Shown here: positions 1 to 4,866 of the stretch, piece after piece
Position numbering within the stretch: the first letter of the stretch is position 1
Layout: the number at the start of each line of letters is the position of its first letter
From: Candidatus Atribacteria bacterium
Lineage (GTDB): Bacteria > Atribacterota > Atribacteria > Atribacterales > Atribacteraceae
NCBI GenBank assembly: GCA_026390275.1
Contig: JAPLGF010000210.1
Span: 1 to 10,295, forward strand
DNA length: 10,295 nt
Direction of reading: 5' to 3'
Notes under the pieces: generated by a model
Database searches by the model: none
What the model saw: only the letters and a program-made list of their open reading frames with translations
Told to the model about the DNA's origin: nothing
Position numbers and translations under genes: made by a program

Positions 1-1129
1 TCACCTTCTTAACTCCCTCTACCAGTAACCGCCCCAGGGTCCCATCGGCCTGGAACCCGACGATAATGAGGGTGGTGTTTGATTTCCAGAGGCTATGTTT
101 CAAATGGTGCACGATTCGTCCCCCGGTACACATCCCGCTTCCGGCGATGACGATAGCCTGATCGACTTCGTTGATGGCCCGGGATTCATCGGGGGTACTC
201 ACATAGCTCAATCCGGGAATGGAAAAGGGATTCTTTCCCTGAAAGAAAAGTTTATACACTTCTCCGGCCATGAGATCCCGGTATTTCAAATAGATTTCGG
301 TGGCCTTGCTCCCCATCGGACTATCGAAATAGATCGGACAATCAAAATGGAGCCGGCTCTTTAACAGAGAAAGCTCATAGATCACCCGCTGTGCCCGATC
401 CACCACGAAGGAAGGAATCAACACTTTCCCCCCCGCCTGGATGGATTCCCGAACTGCTGTTTCAAACTCCATCCGGGTCTCTTCCAGTGTTTTATGCCGC
501 CGGTTCCCATAGGTGGATTCGATCACCACATAATCAGCTTCTCCGATCACTGCCGGTGATCCTTCCATCACGTTGTAAAAGGGTCCGAGGTCCCCCGAAA
601 AGACCACTTTCACTCCCTCTGCCCATACCTCCAGGGAAGCCGCCCCCAGAATATGAGCTGCATTCCGGAAGACCGATTCCACCCCTCCCACCGGGACGAT
701 CTCATCATACGCCACCGGTTCAAAACAGCCCATCGCTCCCCGCACATCTTCTTCTCCATAAAGCGGCTCCACCATGGGCTTTCCCGAACGAGTGTTCCTT
801 CGATTCATCCGGTCGGTTTCTTCCATCATGATCTTGAGGGTATCCATCCAGAGTACTTCACAAAGCTCAATGGTGGGTGCCGTGGCATAGACCGTTCCCC
901 GAAAACCACTTTTATACAGAAGCGGAATACGCCCCGAATGATCCAGATGGGCATGGGTCAGGAGAACAAACCCGATTTCTTGGGCATCAAAAGAGAAAGG
1001 AACATTATTCCGTTCCTCCCCTTTCCCCTGGACCATCCCACAATCAACCAGGAATTTCTTTCTATCTCCCTCAATCAGGTAACATGATCCCGTAACTTCC
1101 CGAGCAGCTCCCAGAAATGTAATACGCAT
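1..1129 (-). CDS. beta-CASP metallo-beta-lactamase ribonuclease (3' end outside window)
   Basis: This is an MBL-fold RNA-processing nuclease of the beta-CASP family (relatives of CPSF73/Ysh1 and bacterial RNA exo/endonucleases), expected to cleave RNA in the cytoplasm with two zinc ions. I translated 376 residues by hand with no stop; family members are usually about 450-470 residues, so the C-terminus lies beyond the left edge. Visible motifs are the opening strand ITFLGAAREVTGSCYL, motif 2 HAHLDH at residues 59-64, H159 and D180 as further metal ligands, ESTYGNRRH at 204-212, then beta-CASP motifs PSFVVDRAQ near 239-247, DSPM at 269-272, and GSGMCTGGRIVHHLKH near 331-344. The final His motif is missing because of the edge. 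GGAGG lies five bases before the ATG. It follows the mutarotase-fold gene by 29 bases on the same strand, suggesting cotranscription. The family assignment is firm; the RNA substrate is unknown. Confidence 0.93.
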   Translation of the reverse strand, partial: MRITFLGAAREVTGSCYLIEGDRKKFLVDCGMVQGKGEERNNVPFSFDAQEIGFVLLTHAHLDHSGRIPLLYKSGFRGTVYATAPTIELCEVLWMDTLKIMMEETDRMNRRNTRSGKPMVEPLYGEEDVRGAMGCFEPVAYDEIVPVGGVESVFRNAAHILGAASLEVWAEGVKVVFSGDLGPFYNVMEGSPAVIGEADYVVIESTYGNRRHKTLEETRMEFETAVRESIQAGGKVLIPSFVVDRAQRVIYELSLLKSRLHFDCPIYFDSPMGSKATEIYLKYRDLMAGEVYKLFFQGKNPFSIPGLSYVSTPDESRAINEVDQAIVIAGSGMCTGGRIVHHLKHSLWKSNTTLIIVGFQADGTLGRLLVEGVKKV

Positions 1130-1139
1130 AGTAACCTCC

Positions 1140-1153
1140 ATGTTTAAAAACAT
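1140..1153. promoter_or_regulatory. small AT-rich palindrome in the leader of the ribonuclease gene
   Basis: ATGTTT and AAACAT arms of six bases are separated by two bases, filling the short gap just before the ribosome binding site of the beta-CASP gene. It could be an operator or a weak mRNA hairpin affecting translation. Such short AT-rich dyads also arise by chance, so this is only noted. Confidence 0.2.
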
Positions 1154-1158
1154 TTACC

Positions 1159-2082
1159 TTACCGATTCTTGACACTGGCCATAGCTTTCTCCACCAACGG
1201 AAGCACCAGGCAGTCGATCGATTCATCGGTGTCCTCCACCGGAACGTTTGGGAAGAGGAACCAGTTTTCCACATGTTGCAAAGCTTGACCAGGAGTAATT
1301 TTCTTCAAGGGACTCAAGGTTTCTACTTCCAGCAACTCAGAATTGGTAAAAAGTTCAGTTGATGAGCCAAAATCCGGATATGTCGAACCATCTTGATAAT
1401 GGAACAAAACCACAAAGAGATACCGATTAACGGAATAAGCCACCCACTCCTGGGTGTTCCCGAAGCCGACCTTGGTGGGACTGGTCTTTTCCGGTCTCTG
1501 TTTTAAAGTGACGTATCGTTTCCCCCAGCGCCACCGGTCATCGCTCATATCGGTGTACCCCCACAGAGCCAGGGGACGCACCGGGGTCAGGAGCTCAGTA
1601 TGAGCTACAAAAGACTCCTGGGGGATAATGGCCATGCCCCCCGGCTTCATTACCGAAAGTGCCCAGGCAGCGCATTCCACCTCCCAGAAATTCTGGTTAT
1701 ACAACTCCTGGGTAACCTTAACCCGATTTTCCGTCCCGGACATTTCTAAAACCATTTTCTTCTGTATCCCGGTAGTAGTCTCGGTACCCTGCGTGACGAC
1801 CAGGATATTGTTTTCACCGGCCACGGCAACGGAAACATTGTCCGGAAAATACGTCCGAGGAATGGCTTCCGGGGCATGCCAGAGCCGGTGTCCTCCATAG
1901 AGCCGCCAGTTTTCCCCACCGGTTTTCCCTAAATCACCAGGAATCTCTTTAAAAAGATTCTCTTCTCCGACAAATCCTAACCGGATGATCCGAGGACCCA
2001 CTTCCTGAGTCACCAGCAGTTCGATCATCCCATTGCTTAATCTCCCACACTTTTCCCAGCCACCATAACTCACCGTCTCCAT
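1159..2082 (-). CDS. galactose-mutarotase-fold protein, DUF4380-like
   Basis: A 307-residue protein with no signal peptide or membrane segment. Its pattern resembles the galactose mutarotase-like beta-sandwich families of unknown function (DUF4380-like): an N-terminal strand pair with GPRIIRLGFVGEENLF near residues 29-44, a conserved GGHRLWHAPE motif at 63-72 where a sugar would be expected to sit, and a C-terminal stretch (about 237-275) with ELFT, ETLSPL, PG and a V-E-x-W motif typical of these folds. True aldose-1-epimerases carry a catalytic His and Glu; I cannot assign those with confidence, so enzymatic activity is not claimed. Its ATG lies inside the last codons of galU (13-base overlap), so it is probably translationally coupled to galU. 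That suggests a role in handling sugar or sugar phosphate, which is inference. An alternative is a purely carbohydrate-binding protein. Confidence 0.7.
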   Translation of the reverse strand: METVSYGGWEKCGRLSNGMIELLVTQEVGPRIIRLGFVGEENLFKEIPGDLGKTGGENWRLYGGHRLWHAPEAIPRTYFPDNVSVAVAGENNILVVTQGTETTTGIQKKMVLEMSGTENRVKVTQELYNQNFWEVECAAWALSVMKPGGMAIIPQESFVAHTELLTPVRPLALWGYTDMSDDRWRWGKRYVTLKQRPEKTSPTKVGFGNTQEWVAYSVNRYLFVVLFHYQDGSTYPDFGSSTELFTNSELLEVETLSPLKKITPGQALQHVENWFLFPNVPVEDTDESIDCLVLPLVEKAMASVKNR

Positions 2083-2981
2083 TTTTTCACCCCGTCTTCA
2101 TGAAGGCCTTCTTCCCTCAACTTTTCCAAAAATTCCCTCAGTTCCTTCCCCAAATCTTCTCTCTTCAAGGCAAAAGCGATATTGGCCTTCAGATATCCAA
2201 TCTTATCCCCCACTCCATAATAGGTCCCGGCAAATTCATAGGCATAGATTCTCTCCGAACCCCGCAGACTACGAATTGCATCGGTGAGCTGGATCTCTCC
2301 TCCCTTGCCGGGGGTGGTTCGCGCGATGGATTCAAAAATTGAAGGGGTTAAAATATACCGTCCCACAATGGCAAGATCCGAAGGGGCTTCTTCCGGTTCT
2401 GGTTTTTCCACCAGGTCCTCCACTTCATACAACCGTTCCCCGATCTTCTTCCCCTGGATCACCCCCCACTGGGAAATTTCTTCGCGCGGGATGCGGGTGA
2501 CCGCTAAAATGACCCCGAGATTCTCCTGATACGCCTCTTTCATCCGGGAAAGGACCGGAACATCGGCATCGATGATATCATCTGCCAGAAGAACCGCAAA
2601 GGAGGTTCCATTCACAAAACGCTTCGCCTGGTAAATGGCATCACCCAGACCACGCTGAATCTTCTGCCGCACATAGAAAATCTGCACCATGTTCCCAATC
2701 TCCCGGATTTCATGGAGGAGGTCCTTCTTCCCTTTCTGTTCCAGCTCTCCCTCTAATTCAATAGAATAGTCAAAGTAATCCTCAATCGCCCGTTTCCCTC
2801 TCCCCGTAACAAAGAGGATGCTCTCTATCCCGGAAGCTACCGCTTCTTCCACCACATATTGCACCGCCGGCCGATCCACCACCGGCAACATTTCCTTCGG
2901 TTGCGACTTTGTGGCCGGTAAGAGCCGTGTCCCGTACCCGGCAACTGGAATCACGGCCTTAGCAATAGTATTCCCATTCAT
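2070..2981 (-). CDS. galU: UTP--glucose-1-phosphate uridylyltransferase
   Basis: GalU makes UDP-glucose and pyrophosphate from UTP and glucose-1-phosphate in the cytoplasm, feeding glycan synthesis. The protein has 303 residues, the usual bacterial length. The nucleotide-binding signature is at residues 14-26 (AGYGTRLLPATKS), followed by PKEMLPVVDRPAVQYVVEE at 28-46. The metal and substrate region LLADD is at 131-135, the conserved VEKP at 191-194, GEIQLTDAI at 228-236, and GVGDK with D259 and K260 near the C-terminus. The ATG at 2981 is preceded by GGGAG at a normal distance. It is the first gene of the leftward block and overlaps the next gene by 13 bases. The upstream region has two TTTACA hexamers on the coding strand (3044-3039 and 3027-3022) that could be -35 elements, but I see no well-spaced -10. 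RmlA and GlgC are excluded by the motif set. Confidence 0.96.
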   Translation of the reverse strand: MNGNTIAKAVIPVAGYGTRLLPATKSQPKEMLPVVDRPAVQYVVEEAVASGIESILFVTGRGKRAIEDYFDYSIELEGELEQKGKKDLLHEIREIGNMVQIFYVRQKIQRGLGDAIYQAKRFVNGTSFAVLLADDIIDADVPVLSRMKEAYQENLGVILAVTRIPREEISQWGVIQGKKIGERLYEVEDLVEKPEPEEAPSDLAIVGRYILTPSIFESIARTTPGKGGEIQLTDAIRSLRGSERIYAYEFAGTYYGVGDKIGYLKANIAFALKREDLGKELREFLEKLREEGLHEDGVKKWRR

Positions 2982-3057
2982 TGTTTACACTCCCTGAAAC
3001 ATTTTATTTTACTTTCTATTCTGTAAACACCGTATTTTGTAAATAGTTTTAGCTGTT

Positions 3058-3091
3058 ATCCTGAGCCCTGGTATTTTGAGGGCGTGAGGAT
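3058..3091. repeat. imperfect hairpin element
   Basis: ATCCT and GCCCT on the left pair with AGGGC and AGGAT on the right, interrupted by a GA/GTG internal loop, with a nine-base terminal loop. No U-tract follows on either strand, so it is not a classical terminator. The motif style (CTGAGCCC then GAGGATCTC) resembles dispersed intergenic repeats of bacteria; that is recollection, not a search result. Confidence 0.45.
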
Positions 3092-3122
3092 CTCATCCCT
3101 CCTTCTGTTCCAACTCAACAAC

Positions 3123-3153
3123 TCCACATTCTTTCCCGGGGTGTCCTTCCCAA
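3123..3153. repeat. 31-bp dispersed repeat, copy 1
   Basis: This matches 4781-4811 at 30 of 31 positions in the same orientation; the single difference is C versus T. The core contains TCTTTCCCGGGGTGTC. Both copies adjoin octamer tandem units, so the full element appears to be composite. Confidence 0.85.
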
Positions 3154-3166
3154 TTCCCCATCTTTT

Positions 3167-3194
3167 ACGATTCACGATTCACGATTCACGACTC
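3167..3194. repeat. heptamer tandem array (ACGATTC)4
   Basis: Four consecutive 7-bp units, three perfect and the fourth with one change (ACGACTC), followed by a partial ACGG. It lies in the non-coding stretch between galU and the antitoxin gene. Confidence 0.95.
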
Positions 3195-3293
3195 ACGGTT
3201 TTTACCAACTCAACATTTATTAAAGGATGGGATTCTCACGTCGTCTGGCTAAAACACCAGCCTCCTCAGAATGACAGAATGAGGAGAACCACC

Positions 3294-3333
3294 CCTCCCG
3301 GGAAAAGAATCATATAAACAAAGCCTCGGGAGG
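3294..3333. repeat. inverted repeat CCTCCCG/CGGGAGG
   Basis: Perfect 7-bp arms at 3294-3300 and 3327-3333 enclose 26 bases. The loop is long and no adjacent U-tract is present, so terminator function is doubtful. It abuts the heptamer array starting at 3347. Confidence 0.5.
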
Positions 3334-3346
3334 AAGGCATTTATTT

Positions 3347-3374
3347 TTACTGCTTACTGGTTACTGGTCACTGT
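3347..3374. repeat. heptamer tandem array (TTACTGG)4, degenerate
   Basis: Four 7-bp units: TTACTGC, TTACTGG, TTACTGG, TCACTGT. Same total length (28 bp) as the arrays at 3167 and 3755. Confidence 0.9.
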
Positions 3375-3503
3375 ATTTATCGGGTAGTCGTACTGTTCAT
3401 TATATCAAACTCACCAAGAATGAAAGAAAACCTATGGCCGTCAAAATCAGATTCCATCTTCACTGATATATGTGCTATAGTTATCCACATAGAGGTGGAT
3501 TCT

Positions 3504-3749
3504 GTGGAAAATCAGAATATTACATTGTCTATTCCTAAGGAAATACTAATAAAAGTTAAACATATTGCCATTGAAAAAAATACTTCTGTTTCTGGTTTGC
3601 TCAGAAGTGTCTTAGAACAAATTGTAAATCAAGAGGATGAATACAACAAGGCTAAAGAGCGGCAATTTCTTACCATGAAAAAGGGGCATGAATTGGGAAT
3701 AAAGGGAAAGGTATCCTGGACAAGAGACGAACTCCATGAACGATCATAA
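3504..3749 (+). CDS. ribbon-helix-helix (CopG-type) antitoxin, orphan
   Basis: An 81-residue protein of the kind that pairs with a PIN-domain toxin: it would bind DNA as a dimer through a ribbon-helix-helix and neutralise the toxin with its C-terminus. The N-terminal part NITLSIPKEILIKVKHIA is the beta-ribbon and first helix, TSVSGLLRSVLEQIV is the second helix, and the tail carries SWTRDELHERS, an ending I associate with RHH antitoxins of VapC-like toxins. The frame is open from an ATG at 3420, but the first 28 residues of that version look non-coding. A GTG at 3504 has AGAGGTGG just upstream and gives the canonical domain boundary, so I chose it. Base use is clearly more A/T-rich than in galU, suggesting acquisition by transfer. 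The partner toxin is gone: only its overlapping start remains. Confidence 0.8.
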   Translation: MENQNITLSIPKEILIKVKHIAIEKNTSVSGLLRSVLEQIVNQEDEYNKAKERQFLTMKKGHELGIKGKVSWTRDELHERS

Positions 3750-3756
3750 AGTTTAC
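3736..3756 (+). pseudogene. remnant start of a toxin gene cut by a heptamer array
   Basis: An ATG overlaps the end of the antitoxin gene, the usual arrangement for a coupled toxin. It encodes MNDHKVY, which resembles the opening of many PIN toxins just before the first catalytic Asp. At that point the frame enters the (ACTCGTC)n array and continues as low-complexity sequence to 3945, through the HEPN gene start in another frame. No PIN motif follows. The identification rests on position and seven residues, so it is plausible rather than proven. Confidence 0.45.
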
Positions 3757-3810
3757 TCGTCACTCGTCACTCGTCACTCGTCACTGTCTTTTCAGGGTAG
3801 TGTAAACTTT
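3748..3810. repeat. inverted repeat flanking the heptamer array
   Basis: AAAGTTTAC at 3748-3756 and its exact reverse complement GTAAACTTT at 3802-3810 bracket the (ACTCGTC)4 array and 14 further bases. The right arm also forms its own dyad GTAAA-CT-TTTAC (3802-3813) just before the HEPN ribosome binding site. Confidence 0.75.
3755..3782. repeat. heptamer tandem array (ACTCGTC)4
   Basis: Four perfect 7-bp units, followed by a degenerate ACTGTC. It starts at the exact point where the toxin remnant loses resemblance to a PIN protein. Confidence 0.97.
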
Positions 3811-3826
3811 TACGAGGAGGGTGAGC

Positions 3827-4219
3827 GTGCCAGAGCGAAGCCAGGATCGGATAAAACAGGCCCTTCGAGATATCGAAAGCGCCCAAATTCAAGAAGAAAA
3901 TGGATTCTACGAATGGGCATGCTTTATTGCGCATCAAGCGAGTGAAAAGGCTCTCAAATCGGTGTATCAAAAAATGGGAGGTGTCGTCTGGGGACACTCA
4001 TTGAGCGATCTCTTAAAAGGCCTTGCGGATCAGATATCTATCCCTCAGAATATCACCCAGGCGGCAAGATCACTGGAAATTTTTTACATCCCCACTCGCT
4101 ATCCCGATGGCTGGTCTTCGGGATCTCCTGCCGACTATTTTTTTATTGAGGATGCATCCAATGCCATCGATCATTCAAGAAAAATCGTACAATTCTGTAA
4201 AAGTATTTTGGCTGGATAG
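3827..4219 (+). CDS. HEPN domain protein, partner of an MNT nucleotidyltransferase
   Basis: A 130-residue all-helical HEPN protein of the PF05168-like kind. With a neighbouring minimal nucleotidyltransferase such proteins form HEPN/MNT toxin-antitoxin modules, the HEPN protein acting as an RNase in studied cases. Family features visible are FYEWACFIAHQASEKALKSVY near residues 26-46, GHSLSDLL near 56-63, and YIPTRYPDGW followed by an acidic helix and IVQFCKSIL at the end. The HEPN RNase signature is R-x4-6-H; here the Arg in AARSLEIFY is followed by Phe where some relatives carry His, so catalytic competence is uncertain. A GTG at 3821 directly abuts the GAGGAGG Shine-Dalgarno, which is too close; the GTG at 3827 has a six-base spacer and was chosen. 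It is the first gene of a HEPN-MNT pair lying downstream of the truncated toxin. Confidence 0.82.
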   Translation: MPERSQDRIKQALRDIESAQIQEENGFYEWACFIAHQASEKALKSVYQKMGGVVWGHSLSDLLKGLADQISIPQNITQAARSLEIFYIPTRYPDGWSSGSPADYFFIEDASNAIDHSRKIVQFCKSILAG

Positions 4220-4289
4220 AACTTTATTAAGGAACAGTATTCAAAATGCGATCGTTCCCCTGGTGTAACACAGAAAAGAAATCATCAAA

Positions 4290-4553
4290 GTGATTCTATT
4301 TGGATCAGTCGCCGAAGATCGGGCAACTCCCATGAGCGACGTCGATATTGTCCTCATCGTCAATCACACCGATCGACGGTTTCTGGAACGACCCCGGGAG
4401 TACACTTCATTCTTTGATGGTTGTGAAATCCCGGTCGACCTCCTTATCTATACCCGGAACGAGATGGAAGAAAACCCTCCCACCCTCCTCTCACATGCCC
4501 TGCAAAGTGGGATCGTCCTTTACGAGGCTGGTTCAGAGCCCCGCCAGGGGTGA
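4290..4553 (+). pseudogene. MNT-type nucleotidyltransferase, probably disrupted at the 5' end
   Basis: This is a minimal nucleotidyltransferase domain of the DNA polymerase beta superfamily, expected to act as the antitoxin of the preceding HEPN protein, in known cases by AMPylating it. Counting from GTG 4290, the catalytic pattern is complete: FGS at 4-6, SDVDIV with D17 and D19, and a third Asp D50 in IPVDLLIYT. Normal proteins have an N-terminal helix of some 20-30 residues before the (I/V)-L-F-G-S strand. In this same frame, upstream codons 4212-4265 do encode a plausible helix (DRTLLRNSIQNAIVPLV), but a TAA at 4266-4268 separates it from the domain. Either the gene is a nonsense pseudogene, or translation restarts at GTG 4290, where I see only a weak ribosome binding site. 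The last residues (EPRQG) come from repeat-like sequence. Confidence 0.65.
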
Positions 4554-4599
4554 GGGGGAAAAAGGAAAGGGGGAGATTCCAATTCCCCTTCGGTGAAAA

Positions 4600-4623
4600 T
4601 GTTGAGGTGTTGAGTTGTTGAGT
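4600..4623. repeat. octamer tandem array (TGTTGAGT)3
   Basis: TGTTGAGG, TGTTGAGT, TGTTGAGT. Read on the other strand the unit is ACTCAACA, a rotation of the CAACTCAA unit at 4809-4840, so the two arrays are inverted relatives about 190 bp apart. Confidence 0.9.
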
Positions 4624-4716
4624 TGGAAGTACTTTTAAGAATTTTTGAATTATATAGGGCAGGGAGTAAGTTGGCATAGTTTCAGTGATCAGAAATATTC
4701 CCCCACCCATTTTTTC

Positions 4717-4735
4717 ATTCGTAATTCGTAATTCA
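4717..4735. repeat. heptamer tandem array (ATTCGTA)2.6
   Basis: Two perfect ATTCGTA units and a partial ATTCA. It belongs in style with the heptamer arrays at 3167 and 3755. Confidence 0.75.
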
Positions 4736-4755
4736 CTTCTCCCGGTCCTTCCCAA

Positions 4756-4787
4756 TTCCACAGTTCCACAGTTCCACAATTCCACAT
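4756..4787. repeat. octamer tandem array (TTCCACAG)4
   Basis: Four 8-bp units: TTCCACAG twice, then TTCCACAA and TTCCACAT. The last unit overlaps the start of the second 31-bp repeat copy. Confidence 0.92.
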
Positions 4788-4811
4788 TCTTTCCCGGGGT
4801 GTCTTTCCCAA
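4781..4811. repeat. 31-bp dispersed repeat, copy 2
   Basis: Same orientation as 3123-3153, with one mismatch. Here it is sandwiched between two four-unit octamer arrays, giving a composite block from 4756 to 4840. Confidence 0.85.
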
Positions 4812-4840
4812 CTCAACAACTCAACAACTCCCCAACTCAA
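4809..4840. repeat. octamer tandem array (CAACTCAA)4
   Basis: Units CAACTCAA, CAACTCAA, CAACTCCC, CAACTCAA. Shorter pieces of the same unit occur near 3115-3125 and 3206-3213, and inverted near 9176-9194 just upstream of pglC. Confidence 0.92.
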
Positions 4841-4866
4841 CATCCTTACCCGACTCCCCATCATTT

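Larger units (their letters stand above)
2982..3503. other. gene-free stretch filled with repeats
   Basis: No convincing gene is found in these 522 bases. From left to right it holds the galU leader with TGTTTACA (from 2981) and its inverse TGTAAACA (from 3022); a hairpin element at 3058-3091; a short CAACTCAA-type octamer run near 3115-3125; a 31-bp repeat copy; a four-unit heptamer array; a segment around 3228-3290 containing GGCT/AGCC and TCCTCA/TGAGGA hairpins; an inverted repeat at 3294-3333; a second four-unit heptamer array; and the leader of the antitoxin gene. The wording of 3058-3100 and 3228-3290 recalls dispersed intergenic elements seen in many bacterial genomes, which I could not check. 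Open frames here have repeat-derived, low-complexity translations. Confidence 0.7.
4554..4866. other. gene-free stretch of tandem and dispersed repeats
   Basis: These 313 bases between the nucleotidyltransferase and the end of the pglF-like gene contain no supportable gene. They hold a G-rich start with GGGGAGATTCCAATTCCCC, an octamer array in inverted orientation (4600-4623), an A/T-rich segment without clear signals, a partial heptamer array (4717-4735), two four-unit octamer arrays (4756-4787 and 4809-4840), and the second 31-bp repeat copy. The two flanking genes are convergent; I see no hairpin with a U-tract serving as terminator for either. Confidence 0.7.

Noticed and set aside
391..831. 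146-residue rightward frame opposite the ribonuclease gene
   Set aside because: Very Pro/Ser-rich antisense translation; the opposite strand reads a complete beta-CASP motif series.
3084..3317. 77-residue open frame in the repeat region
   Set aside because: Its translation is made of tandem-repeat units and hairpin sequence, with no ribosome binding site or recognisable domain.
3294..3333. Intrinsic terminator between galU and the RHH gene
   Set aside because: The 26-base loop and the lack of an immediate U-tract argue against it, and no gene ends nearby.
3420..3503. Longer start for the RHH antitoxin (ATG 3420)
   Set aside because: The 28 added residues are unlike any RHH N-terminus, and the GTG at 3504 has a good Shine-Dalgarno and the right domain boundary.
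4444..4785. 113-residue leftward frame over the end of the nucleotidyltransferase and the repeats
   Set aside because: The N-terminal half is translated octamer repeat (ELWNCGTVELG), and the rest is antisense to the nucleotidyltransferase.
3167..4840. Possible CRISPR array
   Set aside because: Units are 7-8 bp, directly abutting, with no unique spacers and no cas genes nearby.
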